Assembly: GCA_913054115.1 (NCBI GenBank)
Contig: CAJXIS010000146.1
Span: forward strand, 1-6,037
DNA from: an uncultured Acidimicrobiaceae bacterium
GTDB taxonomy: Bacteria > Actinomycetota > Acidimicrobiia > Acidimicrobiales > MedAcidi-G1
Length of the DNA stretch: 6,037 bases
Direction: 5' to 3'
This document shows positions 1-5,093 of this stretch, in pieces. The position numbers were made by a program, and so were the translations under genes. Numbering within the stretch: position 1 is the first letter of the stretch; the number at the start of each line of letters is the position of its first letter. The notes beneath the pieces are model-generated. The model searched no databases. It was not told where the DNA came from and was given only the letters and a program-made list of their open reading frames with translations.

Positions 1-80
1 ACCGCCACGGGCCCACGACCCCGACATCCACCCCAGCTTCAGACAACCCGCACCCCCGACAGCGCCCCAAGACCACCCAC

Positions 81-195
81 CCGACCCACCCCTGCGCTGC
101 TGAACGCACGCACCCGCCCGACGGCCGCCGACAGCGCTGCTTAACCAAGCCGACCCACCCCTGCGCTGCTGAACGCACGCACCCGCCCGACGGCC
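81..195. repeat. Exact 46-bp direct repeat, two copies
   Basis: Positions 81-126 and 150-195 are identical over 46 bases, starting CCGACCCACCCCTGCGC and ending CCCGACGGCC. The copies start 69 bases apart. The 23 bases between them (127-149) contain a degenerate echo of the repeat core, CAGCGCTGCTTAA against CTGCGCTGCTGAA. A CCGACAGCGC word precedes both copies, at 56-65 and 128-137. The whole block 56-195 therefore looks like two units of an imperfect tandem repeat of about 70 bp. There are no terminal inverted repeats or transposase remnants. Confidence 0.85.
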
Positions 196-325
196 ACCGG
201 CGGCGCGATCGCCCGAGGCATCACAACCGGAGCGACCGACCAACCAACGACAAACCCGCCGACCAGAGCCGCATTCCGGCAGCCAGACGCAGGGCGCGTT
301 GGTCTGTCCCGTGCCCGCTTTGGCC

Positions 326-348
326 CGATTGCCAATGAACGGCAACCG
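326..348. promoter_or_regulatory. Imperfect inverted repeat upstream of MaoC gene
   Basis: CGATTGCC (326-333) and GGCAACCG (341-348) form 8-bp arms with 7 of 8 positions paired (mismatch A328/C346) around a 7-nt centre. The element ends 50 bp before the MaoC start. It could be an operator for a dimeric regulator or a 5'-leader hairpin. No regulator gene lies in the window, and a chance occurrence is possible. Confidence 0.3.
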
Positions 349-382
349 TGGTGGCCGGACTCGCGAACATCTCGGCCTCGAC

Positions 383-389
383 GAAAGGG
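383..389 (+). promoter_or_regulatory. Shine-Dalgarno site for MaoC gene
   Basis: GAAAGGG lies 9 nt before ATG 399. This is a normal ribosome binding site spacing. It favours ATG 399 over the in-frame GTG codons at 348 and 351, which lack such a site and would add 17 or 16 residues absent from the family. Confidence 0.6.
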
Positions 390-398
390 CCCCTCCTC

Positions 399-863
399 AT
401 GCAAGACATCGCCTTCGACGACATCGACGGACTGAACGCAGGCGCCGGCGACGACTGGAGCGACTGGGGTCCCGAGATCGAGGTGACCCAGGAGATGGTG
501 AACGGATTCGCCGACCTCACCGGCGACCACCAGTGGATCCACGTCGATATCGAGCGGGCCACCGCCGGCCCGTTCGGCGGACCGATCGCCCACGGGTTCC
601 TCACGCTCAGCCTGCTGCCGAGCCTCAACAAGACCGGCAACGTACGGGTCACCGGCCAGCAGAACGTCGTCAACTACGGGGCCGACGGCCTGCGGTTCCT
701 CGCCCCGGTCCCCGTGGGGTCGAGCCTGCACGCCCGGAACCGGGTCAAGGAGGCCAGACAGCACAAGAAGGGGACGCTGGTGGCCACCCAGGTGGCGATC
801 CACGTCGTCGGCAACGAGGTGCCGTCGGTTCTCTACGACGCGCTGGTGCTGTACCAGGGTTGA
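399..863 (+). CDS. MaoC-family (R)-specific enoyl-CoA hydratase, HtdZ/NodN-like
   Basis: The 154-residue single hotdog-fold protein resembles the NodN/HtdZ branch of the MaoC dehydratases (M. tuberculosis Rv0130 type, about 150 aa). The family reversibly hydrates trans-2-enoyl thioesters to (R)-3-hydroxyacyl thioesters in the cytosol, usually as dimers. The hydratase signature is complete: FADLTGDHQWIHVD at residues 37-50, with predicted catalytic Asp43 and His48, followed by GPFGGPIAHGFLTLSLLP at 57-74 on the central hot-dog helix side. The C-terminal half (NYGADGLRFLAPVPVGS) gives the usual beta-strands of the fold. ATG 399 was chosen for the GAAAGGG ribosome binding site and the family length. 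The gene is monocistronic as far as can be seen and converges on the SDR gene. The fold and reaction class are secure; the substrate chain length and pathway cannot be read from the sequence. Confidence 0.9.
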   Translation: MQDIAFDDIDGLNAGAGDDWSDWGPEIEVTQEMVNGFADLTGDHQWIHVDIERATAGPFGGPIAHGFLTLSLLPSLNKTGNVRVTGQQNVVNYGADGLRFLAPVPVGSSLHARNRVKEARQHKKGTLVATQVAIHVVGNEVPSVLYDALVLYQG

Positions 864-943
864 TCCCGGAGCCCCCGACAACGAACCTCCGCGCAACCAG
901 CCCTGCGCAACCAGCCCAAGCAACGAACCCCCGGGCGGCCGGG
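864..943. repeat. Convergent spacer with short direct repeats
   Basis: The 80 bp between the converging MaoC and SDR stop codons contains a tandem pair of 14-bp units, GCGCAACCAGCCC plus T or A, at 891-904 and 905-918. It also has a CAACGAACC word at 879-887 and 921-929. The + strand is C-rich. GCGCA (891-895) can pair with TGCGC (904-908) across the units, giving a weak 5-bp hairpin. Confidence 0.7.
930..943. terminator. Small GC hairpin at the SDR stop, possible terminator
   Basis: CCCGG (930-934) and CCGGG (939-943) form a 5-bp all-GC stem with a 4-nt loop, directly abutting the SDR stop codon in the convergent spacer. There is no T-run on either side, so intrinsic termination is only a guess. 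Confidence 0.25.
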
Positions 944-1762
944 TCAGTTGTTCTTCACCGTCATCCCGCCATCGACCAGCAGTGCGTGGCCGGTGATGTA
1001 GGACGACGCCGGAAGCGCCAGGTGGAGGATGCCGTGGGCGATCTCCTCCGGCTCGCCGTAGCGGCGCAGCGGCACCGTGCGGCGGGCGAACTTGACCTTC
1101 ATCTCATCGGGGATCACCGAGGTGATGCCCGTGTGGATCGGCCCCGGGCACACGGCGTTGACGGTGATGCCCTCGTCGCCCAGCTCGACAGCCAGGGATC
1201 TGGTGAGCCCGATCACGCCGTGCTTGGCAGCGGTGTAGGCGGCGATCCGAGCCGAGCCGCCGACACCCTCGGTGGACGACACGTTGATGATGCGTCCCGC
1301 CGCCGATCGTCGGAGGTGCGGTAGTGCGGCCCGGATGGTGCGGGTCAACGAGGTGAGCAACAGGTCGATGCCGAACTCCAAGGTCTGCTCGAAGTCGTCG
1401 TGGTCGATCGGCGACCCGATCGAGGCACCGGCGTTGTTGACCAGCACATCGAGGCCAGATCCCCAGGATGCCACCTCGGACACCACTGCTGCCACGGCAC
1501 CCCGGTCGGTCACGTCCAGTTCCCATGCGCGCGCGTTTCCACCCGCTGCCGCTATCTCTGCTGCCACCGCCTCGGCCGACGAAAAATCCATGTCCGTGAC
1601 CGCCACCCGCGCGCCCTCATCCGCGAACAGGTGGGCGGTGGCCCGGCCGATGCCAGAGCCCGCTCCCGTGATGAGCACCACGTGGCCTGCCACCGAGCGG
1701 CTCAGCCGGGAAAGACGCGGACCTGCCGGATTCGGTTCGGCGCTTCCGTGCGTTGCAGTCAT
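944..1762 (-). CDS. Short-chain dehydrogenase/reductase (SDR), NAD(P)-dependent
   Basis: This classical SDR of 272 residues has a Rossmann fold and would oxidise or reduce a hydroxyl/keto group on an unknown substrate. The glycine motif TGAGSGIG is at residues 32-39. An Asp in VTDMD (about residue 57) at the end of beta-2 suggests NAD(H) rather than NADP(H). NNAG is at 109-112. The catalytic Ser163 (in NVSS) precedes the YTAAK motif, with Tyr176 and Lys180. PGPI and a C-terminal VDGGMTV stretch are also typical. No asparagine lies between NNAG and NVSS, so the Asn of the N-S-Y-K tetrad is missing from helix alpha-4. ATG 1762 was chosen; an upstream in-frame GTG at 1801 would add 13 residues. 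The first 23 or so residues before the fold are a non-conserved tail. It is divergent from the amidohydrolase-like gene, so the two may share a control region. The substrate is unknown. Confidence 0.9.
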   Translation of the reverse strand: MTATHGSAEPNPAGPRLSRLSRSVAGHVVLITGAGSGIGRATAHLFADEGARVAVTDMDFSSAEAVAAEIAAAGGNARAWELDVTDRGAVAAVVSEVASWGSGLDVLVNNAGASIGSPIDHDDFEQTLEFGIDLLLTSLTRTIRAALPHLRRSAAGRIINVSSTEGVGGSARIAAYTAAKHGVIGLTRSLAVELGDEGITVNAVCPGPIHTGITSVIPDEMKVKFARRTVPLRRYGEPEEIAHGILHLALPASSYITGHALLVDGGMTVKNN

Positions 1763-1768
1763 CCCCCG

Positions 1769-1774
1769 AGTCTC
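1769..1774 (-). promoter_or_regulatory. Possible -10 hexamer for a leaderless SDR transcript
   Basis: Read on the - strand, GAGACT lies exactly 6 nt before the ATG at 1762. It keeps the two most conserved positions (second A, sixth T) of the actinobacterial TAnnnT -10 element but has G first. The ATG has no well-spaced Shine-Dalgarno site, only a G-run touching it. The call is tentative. Confidence 0.3.
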
Positions 1775-1792
1775 GCACCACCGGTTTGCCTG

Positions 1793-1808
1793 CGGCCCCA
1801 CTGGGCCG
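1793..1808. promoter_or_regulatory. GC hairpin in the SDR/amidohydrolase divergent spacer
   Basis: CGGCCC (1793-1798) pairs perfectly with GGGCCG (1803-1808) around a CACT loop. The stem ends 11 nt before ATG 1820 and takes in the first G of the weak GGATG ribosome binding site at 1808-1812. It could be an operator for the divergent genes or a 5'-leader hairpin. A 6-bp GC stem is not rare at this base composition. Confidence 0.3.
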
Positions 1809-1819
1809 GATGATGGGGC

Positions 1820-2785
1820 ATGACTTTTCCCACAGGCCCCATCGCCATTCCCGCCATCGACACGATGATGGGCACCAGGGCCGGTCCCGGCGCCCGCAAG
1901 GTCTACAAGGACCTGATGGCGCTCAAGGACGACGAGTCCAAGGAGATGGTCTTCCCGGCCCAGTACATGTTCAAGGACGTGCCCTACTCGCCGGATGCAC
2001 GCGGCGCAGGCAAGGGAGAAACCGGCGACCAGGGCAACGAGCCCTCAAAACCGGAAGGCGCCGACGCCGACGCCGAACCCGAGATACCCCAGGGCGCCGA
2101 CCTGCTGCTGCCCGCCATGGACCGCAACAACGTCGAGTACGCCCTGATCGGCGTGGGCCCCGAAGGATCGACCGCCCGCACGCTCATCGCCGAGCACCCC
2201 GACCGGTTCCTGCCCTCCTTCGACCCCGACCCCAACGACGTGATGGGATCGGTCCGGACGATCCGGCGCCTCCACGACGAGCTGGGCCTGCGGGCGGTCT
2301 CGTTCTTCCCGTCGGGCGGCAACCCGCAGGTGCCGATCGACGACCCGAAGATGTATGCCCTGTACGCCGTGTGCTGCGAGCTCGACCTCCCCGTCTTCTG
2401 CTGCGCCGGCGTCCCCGGACCCCGCCTACCGTTCGCCCCCCAGCGGGTCGAGCTCATCGACCGGGTCATGTACGACTTCCCCGACCTCACGTTCGTGACC
2501 CGGCACGGCTGCGAACCGTGGGAGGACCTCATCGTCAAGCTGATGCTGAAGTGGCCCAACCTCTACTACTCGACCTCGGCCTTCTCGCCGAAGTACTACC
2601 CGAAGGCCATCATCGACTACGCCAACACCCGGGGCGCCGACAAGGTCATCTACGCCGGCTACTTCCCGATGGGGCTCTCCCTGGACCGGATCTTCGGCGA
2701 ACTGGTCGACGTGCCCTTCAAAGACGACGTCTGGCCCAGGTTCCTGCGCGGGAATGCGGCCAGGGTGCTCGGGCTCGAAAAGTAG
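1820..2785 (+). CDS. Amidohydrolase_2-fold protein lacking the metal-site residues
   Basis: The 321-residue protein has the overall plan of the amidohydrolase_2 (ACMSD/decarboxylase-like) TIM-barrel family. It opens with PAIDTMMG (11-18), continues with a YMFKDVP stretch (49-55) of a kind I associate with mycobacterial relatives, and has strands around EYALIGVGPEG, DRFLPSFDPDP and LRAVSFFPSG. Near the end come RHGCEPW (228-234) and VIYAGYFPMG (276-285). In metal-dependent members the N-terminus reads DxHxH and the late strand reads GSDYP. Here the two His are Met16 and Gly18, and the Asp is Tyr281; only the barrel His (His229) remains. A metal-dependent hydrolase or decarboxylase reaction is therefore doubtful. 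Residues about 56-90 form a polar, acidic, low-complexity insertion. ATG 1820 follows a weak GGATG site by 7 nt. A methyltransferase gene follows after 8 bases, so the two are probably co-transcribed. Confidence 0.85.
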   Translation: MTFPTGPIAIPAIDTMMGTRAGPGARKVYKDLMALKDDESKEMVFPAQYMFKDVPYSPDARGAGKGETGDQGNEPSKPEGADADAEPEIPQGADLLLPAMDRNNVEYALIGVGPEGSTARTLIAEHPDRFLPSFDPDPNDVMGSVRTIRRLHDELGLRAVSFFPSGGNPQVPIDDPKMYALYAVCCELDLPVFCCAGVPGPRLPFAPQRVELIDRVMYDFPDLTFVTRHGCEPWEDLIVKLMLKWPNLYYSTSAFSPKYYPKAIIDYANTRGADKVIYAGYFPMGLSLDRIFGELVDVPFKDDVWPRFLRGNAARVLGLEK

Positions 2786-2793
2786 GCGACACC

Positions 2794-3453
2794 GTGGACG
2801 GCGGGGACGCGACCGCGCTCCCGACAGAACTCCCCGAATGGGCCGTGACCCAGCGCGAGCACCTCGAGGCCTCGGTCGTCGGCCGCTTCGGGGTCCATCC
2901 GCCCTGGTGCGAGCCCGTGGGCCGCATCCAGTTCTCGATCGACCCCGGACCCACCTTCGGCCACGGTGGCCACCCCTCCACCGTCCTGGTACTGGCCGAG
3001 ATCGACCGGATCGAACCGAAGGGCCTGTCGGTGCTCGACGTCGGCTGCGGTTCCGGCGTGCTGGCGATCGCCGCCGCCCTCCTCGGCGCCGACCAGGTGG
3101 TCGCCATCGACACCGACCCCGACGCGATCTCCTGGACGCGATACAACGCCGACGCGAACAACGTGGACCTCCACGCATCGACGACGCCCATCGCCGAGCT
3201 GGAGGGGCCGTTCGACCTGGTCCTCGCCAACGTGCTGCCGAGCATCCACGAAGAGCTTGCCCAGGACCTGCTGCGGGTCACTGCAGGAACGCTCGTGCTC
3301 AGCGGCATCCCCGAGGACCGCGCCGACAAGGTCGCGGGTTGCTACCTGGCAGCAGGTGCGAATGCAGGTGAAGGCACCCTGGTGGCCGAACACCGAACGA
3401 AATGCGAAGAGTGGACGGCGATCACTCTCACGAAGACCCCGCCCGGCCAGTAG
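2794..3453 (+). CDS. PrmA-like SAM-dependent protein methyltransferase, short form
   Basis: This 219-residue class I methyltransferase resembles the catalytic domain of PrmA, the ribosomal protein L11 methyltransferase. FGHGGHPST (55-63) matches the family's FGTGxHxTT loop. VLDVGCGSG (80-88) is the S-adenosylmethionine-binding motif I. VVAIDTDPDAI (102-112) carries the acidic residue for the ribose (Asp106). DLVLANVLPS (141-150) is the post-motif region corresponding to the family's ANI(L/I). PrmA is usually near 290 residues with an N-terminal L11-recognition domain; here only about 50 residues precede the catalytic core. The substrate may thus be another protein, as for the ETF-beta lysine methyltransferase of mitochondria. 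GTG 2794 lies 8 bases after the preceding stop, with no clear ribosome binding site, suggesting translational coupling. The class is secure, the target is not. Confidence 0.82.
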   Translation: MDGGDATALPTELPEWAVTQREHLEASVVGRFGVHPPWCEPVGRIQFSIDPGPTFGHGGHPSTVLVLAEIDRIEPKGLSVLDVGCGSGVLAIAAALLGADQVVAIDTDPDAISWTRYNADANNVDLHASTTPIAELEGPFDLVLANVLPSIHEELAQDLLRVTAGTLVLSGIPEDRADKVAGCYLAAGANAGEGTLVAEHRTKCEEWTAITLTKTPPGQ

Positions 3454-3742
3454 CCAGCGCCACCACCCAACCGCCGGCGCCGGCAGCCGCCGCCCGCCAG
3501 CGCCGCCACCGCCGCCACCCGTCGCCGCCACCAACCGCCGGCGCCACCTCCCACCTGCCGCCGCCCGCCACTCAGCCGCCACTCCGGCCACTCCGCCGCC
3601 ACTCCGGCCACTCCCGCCACTCCGGCCACTCCGGCCACTCAGCCGCCACTACCCACCCGCCGGCACCACCCAACCGCCACTACCACCGGCCGCCACTACC
3701 ACCAGCCGCCACTACCACCAGCCGCCACCCAGCCGCCTCGAC
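3454..3742. repeat. C-rich tandem-repeat spacer between convergent genes
   Basis: The 289-bp convergent spacer is about 59% C and 20% G on the + strand. It has three repeat layers. The word CCAACCGCCGGCGCC occurs at 3467-3481 (with one extra C after CCC) and 3531-3545. A 20-bp unit (GCCGCCACTCCGGCCACTCC) is tandem and exact at 3575-3594 and 3595-3614, then decays into 9- to 10-bp (G/C)GCCACTCC units to about 3640. A 16-bp unit, CCGCCACTACCACC followed by GG or AG, is repeated at 3674-3689, 3690-3705 and 3706-3721, with a partial copy to 3734. On the - strand these give dense GG runs (GGAGTGG, GGTGGTAGTGG). Open frames here are low-complexity and not believed to be genes. Confidence 0.85.
3473..3484. 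repeat. 12-bp perfect GC palindrome after methyltransferase gene
   Basis: GCCGGCGCCGGC is its own reverse complement and lies 20 bp past the methyltransferase stop codon. It could contribute to a 3'-end structure but has no loop or T-run, so it is not called a terminator. Confidence 0.35.
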
Positions 3743-4978
3743 TCAGTCGGCGCGCCCGACGACGCCGTTGGCCCGCAACTCGGCGATGCGGTCGGTGTCG
3801 TAGCCCAGGCCGGCCAGGACCTCGTCGGTCTGCTCGCCGACCTCCGGCGCCATCGTCGGCGTGGGCGGAAGCTCGCCCTCCACGTAGACCGGCAACGGCA
3901 ACTGCTCGGCGCCGACGTCGTCGATGCCGTAGAACGGCAGGCGGTGGCGGAACTGTGGGTCGTCGGCGACCGTCTGCGGCGTGTTGACCGGGGCAATCGG
4001 CACGTTGGCGTCGTCGGCGAAGGCCAGCCACTCGGCGCAGGTCTTCGTGTGGAAGATGTCGCGCAGCTCGACCTGGAGCTCGGTGTTGTTGCGGGCGTGG
4101 TCGGCGTAGGTCGAGCCTGGCCAGCGCTCGAACAGGTCCATGCGGTCGACGCCGCCGCAGAAGTTCTTCCAGAAGGCCTGCTCGGACGCCATGAACAGCA
4201 CGTGGCCGTCGGCCGCCTCGTAGATCTGGTAGCGGACGCCCTCCCACATGCCGGCGAGGCCCGGCAGGCGCCGCTCGTAGTCGTCAGACGGGTTGCCGGT
4301 GACCACGTCGGCGGGCCGCTCATAGGCCCGGTAGGTCTCGATGCGGTACCAGTCCATGTAGGCGGCGGCGTCGGACTGCGCCACCTCGATCGTCACGCCC
4401 TCGCCGGTCTCACGGGCACGGATCACGGCCGCCAGGATGCCGAGCGCCCCGATCATCGGACCCACGTTGATGCCGACGTTCGGCAGCGTCGGAATCCGGG
4501 TGAACCCATCCTCGTCGACCGTCGGCTCGATCAGCCCCGCCCAGGTGTCGTAGGCGATGCCGTGGCTCGGCATGTCCCGGTAGGGGCCGGTCGCCCCGTA
4601 GCCGGAGATGGTGCAGAACACCAGTCGCGGGTTGACGGCCCGCAGCGCGTCGACGCCGAGTCCGAGCTTCGCCAGCGACCCGGGGCGCATCGCCTCCACG
4701 ACGACATCGGCGCCGCCGACCAGCTCCTTGTAGATCTCGACGCCCTCGTCGGACTTGAGGTCGATGGCGATGCTGCGCTTCCCGCGGTGGGTGTGCAGAT
4801 GCAGCAACGACGTCCCCTCCACGATCGGCCAGGTCATCTGGCGGATGTAATCACCCTTTGGCGGCTCCACCTTGATGACGTCGGCGCCCAGGTCGGCCAG
4901 GAACGTGGCCACCAGCCCGGGCCCCAGCAGAGAACTCTCGATCACTCTCAGACCCTGCAAGAGGCGCGTCTCACTCAC
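3743..4978 (-). CDS. Family III (CaiB/BaiF) acyl-CoA transferase
   Basis: The 411-residue protein belongs to the family III CoA-transferases, which move CoA between carboxylic acids by a ternary or acyl-anhydride mechanism in the cytosol, usually as interlocked dimers. The N-terminal LLQGLRVIESSLLGPG, LADLGADVIKVEPPKGD and HRGKRSIAIDLKS stretches are characteristic. GADVVVEAMRPGSLAKLGLG (residues 89-108) follows, with Ala in place of the common Asn before the RPG. The predicted catalytic Asp is Asp144, in GIAYD. The C-terminal third has the expected YQIYEAADGHVLFMA and CAEWLAFADDANVPIAPVNTPQ segments. The length is normal (about 400). GTG 4978 is preferred; an in-frame TTG at 5014 would add 12 charged residues. 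The acyl donor and acceptor cannot be told from sequence. It diverges from the ABC exporter gene and converges on the methyltransferase gene. Confidence 0.92.
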   Translation of the reverse strand: MSETRLLQGLRVIESSLLGPGLVATFLADLGADVIKVEPPKGDYIRQMTWPIVEGTSLLHLHTHRGKRSIAIDLKSDEGVEIYKELVGGADVVVEAMRPGSLAKLGLGVDALRAVNPRLVFCTISGYGATGPYRDMPSHGIAYDTWAGLIEPTVDEDGFTRIPTLPNVGINVGPMIGALGILAAVIRARETGEGVTIEVAQSDAAAYMDWYRIETYRAYERPADVVTGNPSDDYERRLPGLAGMWEGVRYQIYEAADGHVLFMASEQAFWKNFCGGVDRMDLFERWPGSTYADHARNNTELQVELRDIFHTKTCAEWLAFADDANVPIAPVNTPQTVADDPQFRHRLPFYGIDDVGAEQLPLPVYVEGELPPTPTMAPEVGEQTDEVLAGLGYDTDRIAELRANGVVGRAD

Positions 4979-4984
4979 AGAACG

Positions 4985-4990
4985 ATTCTC
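4985..4990 (-). promoter_or_regulatory. Possible -10 hexamer for the CoA-transferase gene
   Basis: On the - strand GAGAAT lies exactly 6 nt before GTG 4978, again keeping the A and T of TAnnnT. This would make the transcript leaderless and supports GTG 4978 as start. The same bases could instead be read as a weak GAGAG-type ribosome binding site. Confidence 0.3.
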
Positions 4991-5081
4991 TCGCTCCCAC
5001 CTCTCGGCGTCCAACCCCCGGCGCTCACCCCAGAGGATTCCCGAGGCTCTCCCCGGCGACGAACCAAGGTCCCGGCCTGCT

Positions 5082-5087
5082 TAGGCT
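5082..5087 (+). promoter_or_regulatory. -10 element TAGGCT, probable leaderless promoter
   Basis: TAGGCT fits the actinobacterial TAnnnT -10 consensus. It is followed by 6 nt and then ATG 5094, so transcription would begin at or next to the start codon. No Shine-Dalgarno site is seen in these 6 bases. No clear -35 box was found, which is common for such promoters. Confidence 0.55.
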
Positions 5088-5093
5088 CGCCCC

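Larger units (their letters stand above)
1..398. other. C-rich upstream spacer, no confident gene
   Basis: This stretch holds no convincing gene. Frame 1 on the + strand is open from the window edge to a TAA at 142-144, but it reads as a Pro/Arg/Thr-rich low-complexity peptide. It could be the tail of an upstream gene, though more likely it is non-coding DNA with few stops. The first 195 bases are strongly C-rich on the + strand and carry a direct repeat (see 81-195). Bases 196-325 are less repetitive and show nothing clear beyond an 8-bp GCGATCGC palindrome at 205-212. An inverted repeat (326-348) and a ribosome binding site (383-389) lie just ahead of the MaoC gene. Confidence 0.6.

Noticed and set aside
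141..923. 260-residue - strand open frame opposite the MaoC gene
   Set aside because: It is antisense to a gene with clear catalytic motifs, its composition is low in structure-forming residues, and long antisense frames are common at this GC content.
1272..1823. + strand frame opposite the SDR gene
   Set aside because: It is antisense to an SDR with intact cofactor and catalytic motifs and has a Ser/Ala/Pro/Arg-biased shadow composition.
1753..3453. One 566-residue + strand open frame that could suggest a fusion ending in the methyltransferase
   Set aside because: Its first about 347 codons are an Arg/Pro-rich shadow in another frame of the amidohydrolase-like gene; only the part from GTG 2794 shows family motifs.
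3342..3638. - strand frame encoding a Gly/Ala/Val repeat peptide (AGVAGVAGV)
   Set aside because: The peptide repetition follows from the DNA tandem repeat, the frame runs antisense into the end of the methyltransferase gene, and there is no good start signal.
3674..3734. 16-bp repeated units resembling a tiny CRISPR array
   Set aside because: The units are directly abutting with no spacers, are too short and no cas genes are present.
3402..3803. + strand His/Pro/Thr-rich frame across the repeat spacer
   Set aside because: It begins inside the methyltransferase gene in a different frame and ends inside the antisense CoA-transferase; composition simply mirrors the C-rich repeats.
3712..4323. 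Two long - strand frames (3712-4323 and 3696-4247) overlapping the CoA-transferase
   Set aside because: Both are Arg/Ser/Thr/Pro-rich shadows in the other - strand frames of a complete CoA-transferase gene.
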